From: Bubalus kerabau
Lineage: Eukaryota > Chordata > Mammalia > Artiodactyla > Bovidae
Direction of reading: 5' to 3'
Length of the DNA stretch: 64,000 nt
Assembly: GCF_029407905.1 (NCBI RefSeq)
Contig: NC_073630.1
Coordinates: forward strand, 30,893,001-30,957,000
A program made the translations under genes and the position numbers. Below, piece by piece: positions 43,634 to 56,519 of the stretch (position 1 is the first letter of the stretch; every line of letters begins with the position of its first letter). The notes beneath the pieces were generated by a model that was not told the origin of the DNA, did not search any database, and worked only from the letters and a program-made list of their open reading frames with translations.

Positions 43634-46600
43634 AATTCCATATATATGTGTTAGTATACTGTATTGGTGTTTTTCTTTCTGGCTTACTTCACTCTGTATA
43701 ATAGGCTCCAGCTTCATCCACCTCATTAGAACTGATTCAAATGCATTCTTTTTAATGGCTGAGTAATACTCCATTGTGTATATGTGCCACAGCTTTCTTA
43801 TCCATTCGTCTGCTGATGGACACCTAGGTTGCTTCCATGTCCTGGCTATTATAAACAGTGCTGCGATGAACACTGGGGTACACGTGTCTCTTTCCCTTCT
43901 GGTTTCCTCAGTGTGTATGCCCAGCAGTGGGATTGCTGGATCATATGGCAGTTCTATTTCTGGTTTTTTAAAGAATCTCCACACTCCTCTCCATAGTGAC
44001 TGTACTAGTTTGCATTCCCACCAACAGTGTAAGAGGGTTCCCTTTTCTCTACACCCTCTTCAGCATTTATTGCTTGTAGACTTTTGGATAGTAGCCATTC
44101 TGACTGGTATGAAATGGTACCTCATAGTGGTTTTGATTTGCATTTCTGTGATAATGAGTGATGTTGAGCATCTTTTCATGTGTTTGTTAGCCACCTGTAT
44201 GTCTTCTTTGGAGAAATGTCTATTTAGTTCTTTGGCTCATTTTTTGATTGGGTCATTTATTTTTCTGGAATTGAGCTGCAGGAGTTGCTTGTATATTTTT
44301 GAGATTAATTATTTGTCAGTTGCTTCATTTGCTCTTATTTTCTCCCATTCTGAAGTCTGTCTTTTCACCTTGCTTATAGTTTCTTTTGTTGTGCAGAAGC
44401 TTTTAATTTTAATTAGGTCCCATTTGTTTATTTTTGCTTTTATTTCCAATATTCTTGGAGGTGGGTCATAGAGGATTCTGCTGTGATTTATGTTGGAGAG
44501 TGTTTTGCCTATGTTCTCCTCTAGGAGTTTTACCGTTTCTGGTCTTACATTTAGATCTTTAATTCATTTTGAGTTTATTTTTGTGTATGGTGTTAGAAAG
44601 TGTTCTAGTTTCATTCTTTTACAAGTGGTTGACCAGTTTTCCCAGCACCACTTGTTAAAGAGATTGTCTTTTCTCCATTGTATATTCTTGCCTCCTTTGT
44701 CAAAGATAAGGTGTCCATAGGTGCGTGGATTTATCTCTGGGCTTTCTATTTTGTTCCATTGATCTATATTTCTGTCTTTGTGCCAGTACCATACTGTCTT
44801 GATGACTGTGGCTTTGTAGTAGAGCCTGAAGTCGGGCAGGTTGATTCCTTCACTTCCATTCTTTTTTCTCAAGATTGCTTTGGCTATTCGAAGTTTTTTG
44901 TATTTCCATACAAATGGTGAAATTATTTGTTCTAGCTCTGTGAAGAATACCATTGGTAGCTTGATAGGGATTGCATTGATTCTATAGATTGCTTTGGGTA
45001 GTATACTCATTTTCACTATATTGATTCTTCCGATCCATGAACATGGTATATTTCTCCACCTATTTGTGTCCTCTTTGATTTCTTTCACTGGTGTTTTATA
45101 GTTTTCTATATATAGATCTTTTGTTTCTTTAGGTAGATATATTCTCAAGTATTTTATTCTTTTTGTTGCAATTGTGAATGGAATTGTGTCCTTAATTTCT
45201 CTTTCTGTTTTCTAATTGTTAGTGTATAGGAATGCAAGGGATTTCTGTGTATTAATTTTATATCTTGCAACTTTACTATATTCATTGATTAGCTCTAGTA
45301 ATTTTCTGGTGGAGTCTTTAGGGTTTTCTATGTAGAGGATCATATCATCTGCAAACAGTGAGAGTTTTACTTCTTCTTTTCCAATCTGGATTCCTTTTAT
45401 TTATTTTTCTTCTCTGATTGTTTGGCCAAAACTTCCAAAACTATGTTGAATAGTAATGGTGAAAGTGGGCACCCTTGTCTTGTTCCTGACTTTAGGGGAA
45501 ATGCTTTCAATTTTTCACTATTGAGGAAAATGTTTGCTGTGGGTTTATCGTATATAGCTTTTATTATTTTGAGGTATGTTCCTTCTATTCCTGCTTTCTG
45601 GAGGGTTTTTATCATAAATGGATGTTGAATTTTGTCAAAGGCTTTCTCTGCATCTATTGAGATAATCATATGGTTTTTATTTTTCAATTTGTTAATGTGG
45701 TGTATTATATTGATTGATTAGCGGATACTGAAGAATCCTTGCATCTCTGGGATAAAGCCCACTTGGTCATGATGTATGATCTTTTTAATGTGTTGTTGGA
45801 TTCTGTTTGCCAGAATTTGTTGAGGGTTTTTGCATCTATGTTCATCAGTGACATTGGGCTGTAGTTTTCTTTCTTTCTTTTTTTTTTTTTTGTGGCATCT
45901 TTGTCAGGTTTTGGTATTAGGGTGATGGTGGCCTCATAGAATGATTTTGGAAATTTACCTTCCTCTGCAATTTTCTGGAAGAGTTTGAGTAGGATAGGTG
46001 TTAGCACTTCTCTAAATTTTTGGTAGAATTCAGCTGTGGTGCCATCTGGTCCTGGGCTTTTGTTTGCTGGAAGATTTCTGATTAGTTTCAATTTCCGTGC
46101 TTGTGATGGGTTTGTTAAGATTTTCTATTTCTTCCCGGTTCAGTTTTGGAAAGTTATACTTTTCTAAGGATTTGTCCATTTCTTCCAAGTTGTCCATTTT
46201 ATTGGCATATAGTTGCTGATAGTAGTCTCTTATGATCCTTTGTATTTCTGTATTCCTCTGTTGTGATCTCTCCATTTTCATTTCTAATTTTATTGATTTG
46301 ATTTTTCTCCCTTTGTTTCTTGATGAGTCTTGTTAATGATTTGTCAATTTTATTTATCTTCTCAAAGAACCAGCTTTTGGCTTTGTTGATTTTTGCTATC
46401 GTCTCTTTTGTTTCTTTTGCATTTATTTCTGCCCTAATTTTTAAGATTTGTTTCCTTCTACTAACCCTGGGGTTCTTCATTTCTTCCTTTTCTAGTTGCT
46501 TTAGGTGTAGAGTTAGGTTATTTATTTGACTTTTTTTCTTATTTATTGAGGTATGCCTGTATTGCTATGAACCTTCCCCTTAGCACTGCTTTTACAGTGT

Positions 46601-47449
46601 CCCATAGGTTTTGGGTTGTTGAGTTTTAATTTTCATTTGTTTCTATGCATATTTTGATTTCTTTTGTGATTTGTTGGTTATTCAGCAGCATGTTGTTCAG
46701 CTTCCATATGTTGGAATTTTTAATAGTTTTTTCCCTGTAATTGAGATCTAATCTTACTGCATTGTGGTCAGAAAAGATGCTTGGAATGATTTCAATTTTT
46801 TTGAATTTACCAAGGCTAGATTTATGACCCAGGATGTAATCTATCCTGGAGAAGGTTCCGTGTGCACTTGAGAAAAAGGTGAAATTCATTGTTTTGGGGG
46901 TAAAATGTCCTATAGATATAAATTAGGTCTAACTGGTCTATTGTATCATTTAAAGTTTGTTTCCTTGTTTCCTTTCTGTTTAGTTGATCTATCCATAGGT
47001 GTGAGTGGGGTATTAAAGTCTCCCACTATTATTGTGTTATTGTTAATTTCCCCTTTCATACTTGTTAGCATTTGTCATACATATTGTTGTGCTCCTATGT
47101 TGGGTGCATATATATTTATAATTGTTATATCTTCTTCTTGGATTGATCCTTTGATTATTATGTAGTGTCCTTCTTTGTCTCTTTTCACAGCCTTTGTTTT
47201 AAAGTCTATTTTATCTGATATGAATATTGCTACTCCTGCTTTCTTTTGGTCTCTATTTGCATGGAATATCTTTTTCCAGGTCTTCACTTTCAGTCTGTAT
47301 GTGTCCCCTGTTTTGAGGTTGGTCTCTTGTAGACAACATATATAGGGGTCTTGTTTTTGTATCCTTTCAGCCAGTGTTTGTCTTTTGGTTGGGACATTCA
47401 ACCCACTTACATCTAAGGTAATTATTGATAAGTATGATCCCATTGCCAT
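43634..47449 (-). pseudogene. L1 ORF2 (endonuclease-reverse transcriptase), broken
   Basis: It begins at 47449 with MAMGSYLSIITLDVSGLN and the endonuclease block KQDPYICCLQETN. Segments follow in different frames: 46626-46889 (FTFFSSAHGTFSRIDYILGH, endonuclease), 46199-46480, 45705-46091 (LPANKSPGPDG, finger region), 45397-45687 (AEKAFDKIQHPFM, then SGTRQGCPLSPLLFNI, palm motifs), the FADD catalytic motif near 45345-45355, 44564-45148, and 43631-43984 ending YSILTHIYGI. At least six frame changes or stops separate them. Domain order is that of a normal mammalian ORF2 of about 1270 residues; the copy is dead. Confidence 0.92.
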
Positions 47450-47886
47450 TTACTTGATTGTTTTGGGTTCGAGTTTATACACCCTTTCTGTGTTTCCTGT
47501 CTAGAGAAGATCCTTTCGCATTTGTTGGAGAGCTGGTTTGGTGGTGCTGAATTCTCTCAGCTTTTGCTTTTTTGTAAAGCTTTTGATTTCTCCTTCATAT
47601 TTGAATGAGATCCTTGCTGGGTACAGTAATCTGGGCTGTAACTTATTTTCATTCATCACTTTAAGTACGTCCTGCCATTCCCTCCCGGCCTGAAGAGTTT
47701 CTATGGAAAGATCAGCTGTTATCCTTATGGGAATCCCCTTATGTGTTATTTATTGTTTTCTCCTTCGTGCTTTTAATATTTGTTCTTTGTGTTTGATCTT
47801 TGTTAATTTGATTAATATGTGTCTTGGGGTGTTCTGCCTTGGGTTTATCCTGTTTGGGACTCTCTGGGTTTCTTGGACTTGGGTGA

Positions 47887-48282
47887 TTATTTCCTTCCCC
47901 ATTTTAAGGAGTTTTCAACTATTATCTCCTCAAGTATTTTCTCATGGTCTTTCTTTTTGTCTTCTTCTTCAGGGACTCCTATGATTCGAATGTTGGGGCA
48001 TTTAACATTGTCCCAGAGGTCTCTGAGATTGTCCTCATTTCTTTTAATTCGTTTTTCTTTTTTCCTCTCTGTTTCATTTATTTCTACCATTCTATCTTCT
48101 ATCTCACTTATCCTATCTTCTGCCTCAGTTATTCTACTGTTGGCTTCCTCCAGAGTGTTTTTGATCTCATTTATTGCATTATTCATTATATATTGACTCT
48201 TTTTTATTTCTTCTAGGTCCTTGTTAAACCTTTCTTGCATCTTCTCAATCCTTATCTCCAGGATATTTATCTGTAACTCCAT
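47887..48282 (-). pseudogene. L1 ORF1 (RNA-binding coiled-coil protein), truncated by frame break
   Basis: 131 open codons contain a coiled-coil rich segment (NTLEEANSRITEAEDRISEIE) and the start of the RNA-recognition region (CPNIRIIGVPEEEDKK). The frame stops at 47887, where intact ORF1 would continue for roughly another 140 residues to just before ORF2 at 47449. In the family ORF1p binds L1 RNA and forms trimers; this copy could not. Confidence 0.88.
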
Positions 48283-48959
48283 TTTGTTTTCAAGATCATT
48301 TTCACTATCATTATTTGGAATTCTTTATCAGGTAGATTCCCTCTGTCTTCCTCTTTTGTTTGGTTTGGTGGGCATTTATCCTGTTGCTTTATCTGCTGGG
48401 TATTTCTCTGCCTTTTCATCTTGTTTATATTGCTGTGTTTGGGGTGGGCTTTCCCTATTCTGGCACTTTGTGGAGTTCTCTTTATTGTGGAGTTTCCTCG
48501 CTGTGGGTCAGGTTGGATGGGTGTCTTGTCAAGATTTCCTGGTTAGGGAAGCTTGTGTCAGTGTTCTGGGGGGTAGAGCTGGATTTCTTCTCTCTGGAGT
48601 GCAATGAAGTGTCCAGCAATGAGTTATGAGATGTCAATGGGTTTGGTGTAACTTTGGGCAGCCTGTATATTAAAGCTCAGTGCTATGTTCCTGTGTTTCT
48701 GGAGAATTTGCATGGTATGTCTTGCTCTGGAACTTGTTGGCCCTTGGTTGGTGCTTGGTCTCACTGGAGGTATGGAGGCATTGATGAGCTCTTATCGATT
48801 AATGTTCCCTGGATTTCAGGGGTTCTCTGGTGTTCTCAGGATTTGGACTTAAGCCTCCTGCCTCTGGTTTTCAGTCTTATTCTTACAATAGCCTCAAGAC
48901 TTCTCTATCTATACAGCATTGATGATAAAACATTTAGGTTAAAGATGAAGTTTCTCTAC

Positions 48960-49375
48960 AGTGAGGGACACCCAGAGAGGTTCACAGAGTTACATGGAGA
49001 AGAGAAGAGGGAGGAGGGAGATAGAGGTGACCAGGAGGAGAAGAGGGGGAATCAAAAGGGGAGAGAGCAAGCTAGCCAGTAATCACTTCCCTATGTGCTC
49101 TCCACAGTCTGGACCATTCAGAGATGTTCATGGAGTTATACAGAGAAGAGAAGAGGGAGGAAGGAGACAGAGGTGGCCAGGAGGATAAAGGGGGGAATCA
49201 AAAGGAGAGAGACAGATCCAGCCAGTAATCAGTTCCCTAAGTATTCTCCACAACTCGGAACACACAAAGGGATTCACAGAGTTGGGTAGAAAAGAGAAGG
49301 GGGAGGGAGGAGATAGAGGTGACCTAGTAGAGAAAAAGTAGAGTTCAAAGGGGGAGATAGCAGTCAAGCCAGTAA
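48960..49375 (-). repeat. Three imperfect ~145-bp tandem units in the L1 5' UTR
   Basis: A unit containing gagaagagaagagggagg, gatagaggtgaccagg, gaatcaaaagg and agccagtaatca recurs with starts near 48997, 49142 and 49288 (period about 145). Each unit ends with ctaagtattctccacaac-like sequence. Coordinates are on the + strand; the element is read in minus sense. Confidence 0.8.
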
Positions 49376-51150
49376 TCTCGCTCCCAAGTAAAAATGGATA
49401 CCAAAGATTGGGTTCTTAAAGGTACAAAATTGATAGCAAATATCAAAAAGCAAAGATGAAAAGTCTAGAGTAGAGGTTGGATTCTCAAAAACACAATATT
49501 AAAGAAAAAAACAAAGTCACAAAAATTATACAATATATATGTATGAAGTTTGCTTTAAAAAATAGGGTCTTTTTTTTGCTAAGTAATAGGTTATAAAAAT
49601 GAAATTAAAGGAGTAATAGAGGACTTAAAAATAAAAAAAATTTTTAATTTAAAAAATGATAATAGTAAAAATATATCTAGGATTTTCTCTGGTGTTGTTG
49701 TGGACAGTGTGGGGTCAGTTAATTTTCAGATAGTTCCTTGATCTGGCTTATGCTTATCAAGATCTATAGGTCCCTTCCTATGTAGTCAGTGCTAACTACA
49801 GGGTTTTAATCTATTGCACCTGTCATTTCCAAGGCGGTTCCCTCCATTTGTTTTAGCTTCTGTTTGCTGGTCTCTTCAGTGTCTAATTTCCACCCTGACA
49901 CAAGCGGGTGGTGGTGGACACTTTTTAAGGCTCGCTTGTCCAGTCGTGCTGTGGGGAGGGAGGAACACTGCAAACAAAGAACACTGGCATGTGCTCACAG
50001 TGTCTCGGCCACACTGGGTTTGCCGCTGCTCATGGTGTGTGTGCTTTCCCTGTCTACACTGCTCAGGCTCTAGGTTGTTCTGCCAGGAACTGTCTGAGGT
50101 GGGCCCTGGTTTGAGTGCACTTCCCAAGTCTAAGCTGCTCAGGTTCAGGTACTCGGGTACTCCACAAAGGTGCAGACTCGATTGGACCTGCATTTTGTGC
50201 CCTTCCCAGGTCCAAGCAGCTCAGGTGACCAGGTGCTTGGCAAGCGCGGTCACTGTAACTTATTGCCTCCCCTGTCCCTGCCGCTCGGTTTTCTGGGTGT
50301 AAAACTGGCCCACCTTCTCAGGTGTGCTGTGTGTCTCTTCTGGGGAGCTGATCTCTGGCTGAGACCTGCCTGGTGGATGTCGACCATCCAGAATCCCAAG
50401 AAGTCTTGGTTAGCAACAAAGCCTGCTTGCAGTTTGGTGGATGATGCCTCTCTGGGGCCGCAATTGCCCCTTCTGGCTCTGGCTGCCCCCACCTGCCTGT
50501 CTCCAGCAGGGGATGGACTGGTCCGCAGCTGGCTAGCTCTGCTCAGTCCTTTGTTCTGTGAGCAGGCCTGGCAGTGTCTTAGGGTTAGGGCTTTTCACAG
50601 GATAGCTATCCCACAGTCTGGTTTGCTATCGCAAGTTAGTTCCCTCGGATTGCCCTCGGGGCATTCAGGCCTGGTCCTTACTCTAAGCAATGCAGCCCAT
50701 GCCTCCCTGCCCAGCCCCTGCTTGCTAGTGGTGGATGTGGGCTTCTGCACTGCTTCTCTGCTGGGAGTTACCATTTGGCATGAAATCTGTGGGTTTTAAT
50801 TATTTATTTGTTTTTCCTCCCAGTTATGTTGCCCTCTGAAGTTCCAAGGTTAGCCACAGACTCGCCAGTGAGAGTGTTTCCTGGTGTTTGGAAACTTCTC
50901 TTTTTTTAAGACTCCCTTCCCAGGATGGATCTCCATCCCTACCTCTTTTTCTCTCTTTTTATCTTTTATATTTTTTCCTATCTCCTTTAAAAGACAAAGG
51001 GCTGCTTTTCTGGGTTCTTGATGTCCTCTGCCAGCATTTAGAAGTTGTTTTGTGGAATTTACTCAGCGTTCAAATGTTCTTTTGATGAATTTGTGGGGGA
51101 GAAAGTGGTCTGCCCATCCTATTTCTCTGCCATCTTAGGACCGCCCCCTC

Positions 51151-51786
51151 ATCTTCTTTATTCATCTATTGATGGTTATTTAGATTGTTTCCATGTCCTG
51201 ACTGTTGTAAATAGTGCTGCAATAAACATTGGGGTGTATGCATCTTTTCGAATTAGTGTTCTCTGGATATATGGCCAGGAGTGGAATTGCAGGATCATAC
51301 AGCAACACTATTTTTAGTTTTTTGAGGGGCCTTCATACTGTTTTCCATAGTGGTTTCACCAGCCTACTTTCCCACCAACAACAGTGTCAGAAGGTTCCCT
51401 TTTCTCCACACACTCTCTGCTAAGTTACTTCAGTTGTGTCTGACTCTGTGCAACCCCAGAGACAGCAGCCCACCAGGCTCCCCCATCCCTGGGATTCTCC
51501 AGGCAAGAACACTGGAGTGGGTTGCCATTTCCTTCTCCAATGCATGAGACTGAAAAGTGAAAGTGAAGTTGCTCAGTTGTGTCCGACCCTCAGAAACCCC
51601 ATGGACTGCAGACTTCCAAGCTCCTCCATCCATGGGATTTTCCAGGCAAGAGTACCGGAGTGGGGTGCCATTGCCTTCTCCCTCTAGCATTTCTTATTTG
51701 TAGATCTTTTAATGATGGCCATTCTGACTCGTGTGAGGTGATGATACCTGCTTGTAGTCTTTATTTGCATTTCTCTAATAATTTGT
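51151..51786 (-). mobile_element. Older L1 3' end, right part, interrupted by a BOV-A2
   Basis: It continues the host L1 after the young insertion: tcatctattgatggttattt, ggttacgtgg-like to ggatatatggccaggagtgg, aattgcaggatcatacagc. After the SINE it resumes with ctagcatttcttatttgtag and gatggccattctgactcg. It ends where a BovB starts at 51787. Confidence 0.85.
51418..51683 (-). repeat. BOV-A2 SINE dimer
   Basis: Two BovA halves are joined by gactgaaaagtgaaagtgaag near 51547. It is inserted in the older L1 within the tttctccacaccctc motif. Confidence 0.92.
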
Positions 51787-54508
51787 TGATGCTCAGTTGC
51801 TCAGTTGTGTCCAACTGTTTGCAACCCACTGGACTACAGCACACCAGGCCTCCCTGTCCTTCACCATCTCCTGGAGCTTGCTCAAACTTATGTCCATTGA
51901 GTCAGTGATGCCATCCAACCATCTTGTCCTCTGTTGTCCCCTTCTCTTCCTGGCTTCAGTCTTTCCCAGCATCAGGGTCTTTTCTATTGAGTTGGCTCTT
52001 TTAATCATGTGGCCAAAGTATTGGAGTTTCAGCTTCAGCATCAGTTCTTCCAATGAATATTCAAGATTGATTTTCTTTAGGATTGACTGGTTTGATCTCC
52101 TTGCAGTCCAAGGGACTCTCAAGAGTCTTCTCCAACACCACAGTTCAAAAGCATCAATTCTTTGGTGCTCAGCCTTCTTTATGGCCCAACTCTAACATCC
52201 ACACATGACCACTGGAAAAACCATAGCCTTGACTAGACAGACCTTTCTTGGCAAAGTAATGTCTCTGCTTTTCAATATGCTATCTAGGTTAGTCATAACT
52301 TTCCTTCCAAGAAGTAAGCATCTTTTAATTTCATGGCTGCAATCACCATCTGCAGGGATTTTGGAGCCCCCCAAAATAAAGCCTGACACTGTTTCCCCAT
52401 CTATTTCCCATGAAGTGATGGGACCGGATGCCATGATCTTCGTTTTCTGAAGGTTGAGCTTTAAGCCAACTTTTTCACTCTCCACTTTCACTTTCATCAA
52501 GAGGCTTTTTAGTTCCCCTTCACTTTCTGCCATAAGGGTGATGTCATCTGCATAGCTGAGGTTATTGATATTTCTCATCTGCATACCTGAGATTATTGAT
52601 ATTTTTCCCAGCAATCTTGATTCCAGCTTGAACTTCATCTAGTCTGGCATTTCACATGATGTACTCTGCATAAAAGTTAAGTAAGCAGGGTGACAATGTA
52701 CAGCCTTGACATATTCCTTTCCCAATTTTGAACCAGTCCATTGTTCCATGTCCAGTTCTAACTGTTGCTTCTTGACCTGAATACAGGTTACTCAGGAAGC
52801 AGGTCAGGTGGTCTGGTATTCTCATCTTTTAAGAATTTTCCACAGTTTGTTGTGATCCACACAGTCAAAGGCTTTAGTGGAGTCAAGGAAGCAGTAGAAT
52901 TTTTCTGAAATTCACTTGCTTTTTCTATGATCAAACGGATATTGGCAATTTGATCTCTGGTTCCTCTGCCTTTCCTAAACCCAGCCTGAACATCTGGAAG
53001 TTCTCGGTTCACATACTGTTGAAGCCTAGCTTGGAGAATTTTGAGCATTACTTTGCTAGCATGTGAGATGAGTGCAATTGTGCAGTAGCTTGAGCGTTCT
53101 TTGGCATTGCCTTTCTTTGGGATTGGGATGAAAACTGACCTTTTCCAGACCTGTCTGAGTTTTCTAAGTTTGTTGGCATATTGAGTGCAGCATTTTAACA
53201 GCAGCATCTTTTAAGATTTGAAATAACTCAGCTGGAACTCCATCACCATCACTAGCTTTGTTCGTGGTAATGCTTCCTAAAGCCAACTTGACTTTGCACT
53301 CCAGGATGTCTGGCTCTAGGTGAATCACACCATCATGCTTATCTGGGTCATTAAGATCTTTTTTGTATAGTTCTTCTGTGTATTTTTGCCACCTCTTCTT
53401 GATACCTTTTCCTTCTGTTAGGTCCATACCATTTCTGTCCTTTATTGTGCCCATCTTTGCATGAAATGTTCACTTGGTATCTCTAATTTTCTTGAAGAGA
53501 TCCCTAGTCTTTACCATTGTATTGTTTTCCTCTATTTCTTTGCATTGATCACTTAGGAAGGCTTTCTTATATCTCCTTGCTATTCTTTAGAACTCTGTAT
53601 TCATATGGGTATATCTTTCCTTTTCTTCTTTGCCTTTTGCTTCTCTTCTTTTCTTGGCTTTTGTAAAGCCTCCTCAGACAACCATTCTGCTTTTTTGCAT
53701 TTCTTTTTCTTGGGGATGGTCTTGATCACTGCCTCCTATACAATGTCATGAACCTCTGTCTATTGTTCTTCAGGCACTCTGTCCATCAGGTCTAATCCCT
53801 TGAATCTATTTGTCACTTCCACTGTATAATCATAGGGATTTGATTTAGGTCATACCTGAATAGCCTAGTGTTTTCCCCTACTTTCTTCAATTTCAGTCTG
53901 AATTTGGCAATAAGGTATTTATAATCTGATCAACAGTCAGCTCCTGGTCTTGTTTTTGTGGACTGTACAGAGCTTCTCCATCTTTGGCTGCAAAGAATAT
54001 AATCAATCTGATTTTTGTATTGACCATCTGGTGATGTCCATATGTAGAGTTGTTCCTTGTGTTGTTGGAAGAGGGTGTTTGCTATGACCAGTATGTTCTC
54101 TTGGCAAAACTGTGTTAGCCTTTGCCCTGCTTCATTTAGTACTTCAAAACTAAACTTGCCTGTTACTCCAGGTATCTCTTGACTTCCTACTTTGCATTCT
54201 AATCCCCTATGATGAAAAAGGACATCTTTTTTTTGGTGTTAGTTCTAGAAGGTTATGTAGGTCTTCATAGAATCATTCATCTTCAGCTTCTTCAGCATTA
54301 GTGGTTGGAGACTTGGATTACTGTGATACTGAATGGTTTGTCTTGGAAACGAACAGATATCATTCTGTCACTTTTGAGACTGCACCCAAGTGCTGCATTT
54401 CAGACTCTTGTTGCCTATGAGGCCTACTCCATTTTTTCTAAGGGATTCTTGCCCACAGTACTAGATATAATGGTCATCTGAATTAAATTCATCCATCCCA
54501 GTTAGTTT
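51787..54508 (-). mobile_element. BovB LINE, about 2.7 kb, most of the element including endonuclease region
   Basis: Read on the minus strand, the 5' end near 54508 is followed by decayed endonuclease sequence (no long frame in 53455-54500). Then comes a connector with MGTIKDRNGMDLTEGKGIKK and KASDGDGVPAELFQILKD (53164-53454), and the RT fingers with FIPIPKKGNAKERSSYCTI and FRKGRGTRDQIANIR (52788-53207). The YADD motif follows as NNLSYADDITLMAESEGE (near 52545-52560), then the C-terminal region to 51793. Frames break near 53170, 52830, 52650 and 52190. It is the only BovB here retaining most of the protein-coding span, and it is inactive. Confidence 0.88.
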
Positions 54509-55140
54509 TAGTTCAGTTCAGTTCAGTCGCTCAGTCGTGTCTGACTCTTTGCGATCCCTTTAATCGCAACACACCAGGCCTCCCTGTCCATCACCAACTC
54601 CTGGAGTTTACTCAAACTCATGTCCATTGAGTCGGTGATGTCATCCAATCATCTTATCTTCTGTTGTCCCCTTCTCCTCCTGCCCCCAATCTTTCCCAGC
54701 ATCAGGGTCTTTTCAAATGAGTTAGTTCTTCACACCAGCTGGCTAAAGTATTGGAGTTTCAACTTCAGCATCAGTCCTTCCAATGAATATTTGAATTGAT
54801 TTCCTTTAGGATGGACTGGTTGGATCTCCTTGCAGACCAAGGGACTCTCAAGAGTCTTCTCCAACACCACAGTTCAAAAGCATCAATTCTTTGGTGCTTA
54901 GCTTCCTTTATAGTCCAACTCTCATATCCATGCATGACTAATGGAAAAACCATAGCTTTGACTAGACATACCTTTGTTGGTAAAGTAATGTCTCTGCTTT
55001 TTTAATGTGCTGTCTATGTTGGTCATAGCTTTTCTTCCAAGGAGCAAGTGTCTTTTAATTTCATGGCTGCAAGCACCATCTGCAGTGGTTTTGGAGCCCA
55101 AGAAAATAAGGTCTCACGCTGTTTCCATTGTTACCTCATT
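54509..55140 (-). mobile_element. BovB LINE, 5'-truncated, adjoining the larger BovB
   Basis: A second minus-strand BovB starts with its (TTCAG)n tail at 54510-54526, directly at the 5' edge of the preceding copy, and runs to about 55140 (SWEIDG-equivalent region). It is more diverged than the 27012 copy: the only long frame is 54771-54953. No target duplication is evident. Confidence 0.85.
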
Positions 55141-56510
55141 GTGAGAGGTTAGGCTCAATAAAATCTTTATGAATTAAGCTCTAAGGAGCAGCCCAAAATA
55201 CAGAAAAAACTGAAAATTCCTTTAAAAAATAAACATATATATATATATATGTAAATGTGGGATATTTTGATAAGAACCAAAACAGCTTTTCAGATATAGT
55301 AAGGATTTTTCTTGATAAACAATTTTCATGGAACAAAAAAAAAAAAAAAAAGGAAATGTAAACAGGTTCTAACATCTTGTTTGTTAGGGATGCTGGCTTT
55401 ATTCTAGTTTCAGAGCTGTACATTGGATAAATCCACTAAGTAGAACCACAGTTTTGAAGAAAAACCATGCTGTTATAATTAAAATGCAGTTACTGTAAAA
55501 TAATTGCAGATTAATACAGAAATGTAAAGTGCATGAAAATTCTAAACAAAGAGAACCCTTTTTAGTGGCATTATACACTATTATTATATTTAATGGCAAT
55601 ATAAATTAAATGAGGTTTAAATAATTCCCACAGTTCAAACCAAAATCCATGGCCTAAAACCTCAAAATGCCTTTAATCTAGTTCAAATAGACAAATATAA
55701 CTCCTTGCACAGGGACAAGTTTTTTTCATAAGATTTCATTACAGACACTTAAAAATTGAAGTTTTATTTGTGAGCTTAAAAGTAAAGGAATAGGTCTACA
55801 TCTAATGATGCTTCTAGTGATCAATATTTCATTCACTACTTTTGAATGACAAGTACATGTTTAATTAGCTTAGAATTTTATATGTAAATTCCAGAGTTTT
55901 AGGGCCTTTTGAATATAATAATCCTTTGGGAGATGTCTGTATTGCTGGAGTCAAGTTTCTTTGATTAGAAAGCTTCATTAAAAAGCACACATTTGTTATT
56001 GACAGATACAGCCACCAGAGCCATGATACAGGAAGGCCATTCTGTTTGTGTTGTATTGAGAGCCCTGGCAACTTTTCACTGCGTTATGCTGAAAACCTAA
56101 TATTAAAGCTATGCATCACAAGAACTCACCTCTATCTCCTCAAGAATTCTTTTTTGCTACAGTATTGATGCTAGAAGTGAGCTGTGGAGCCAAATGATCT
56201 TTTAGGATAAGTTAGAATAATATCTGGGCACAAATACTGGGTACTCAGATGAAAGATTTTTTTTTTTCTTTCTCTCAAGGATCTTGGCTGATCAGGAATT
56301 GATATCAAAAGCAGCAAACAAAAAACAAACCATGACAGGAATGTCAGAAAAAACTTTACATTTACCCTCATTGACTTTTTTTTTAACCTAGCATCTCATT
56401 CTCTTTTAACCTGGAAAAGATATTTTTGTTGTTTGTAGAATGCATTATAATAATAAGACAATTTATATAGACAAACTTTAGGAATCACAGTGAGGAAAAA
56501 AACAGAGGTT
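55141..56510. other. Intergenic unique sequence
   Basis: AT-rich; includes an (AT)n run at about 55233-55250 and an A17-18 tract at about 55336-55353. No gene or further repeat that I recognise. Confidence 0.5.
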
Positions 56511-56519
56511 CATGTATTT

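Larger units (their letters stand above)
43268..51150 (-). mobile_element. Near full-length bovine L1 (about 7.9 kb), inactive
   Basis: On the minus strand it starts GGGGGCGGTCCTAAGATGGC at 51150, the expected 5' end of a bovine L1. It passes through a long 5' UTR (about 51150-48283), ORF1 remnant, ORF2 remnant and 3' UTR to an A-rich end at 43268. Flanks share tcatcttcttt (left about 43259-43270, right about 51150-51162), a target duplication of 11-13 bases. ORF1 and ORF2 are both interrupted, so it cannot mobilise itself. It sits inside an older L1 in the same orientation. Several open + strand frames across it (43776-44471, 49814-50302, 50170-50799) are antisense shadows. Confidence 0.92.

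Noticed and set aside
43776..44471. 231-codon open frame on the + strand (contains SSADGHLGCFHVLAI)
   Set aside because: It is the antisense of L1 ORF2 C-terminus and 3' UTR. This conceptual protein recurs wherever such L1 ends occur and has no independent support.
50170..50799. 209-codon + strand frame, and 49814-50302 (162 codons), rich in Leu, Cys and Trp
   Set aside because: Both are antisense to the GC-richer 5' UTR of the minus-strand L1. No domain, start context or splice structure supports a gene.
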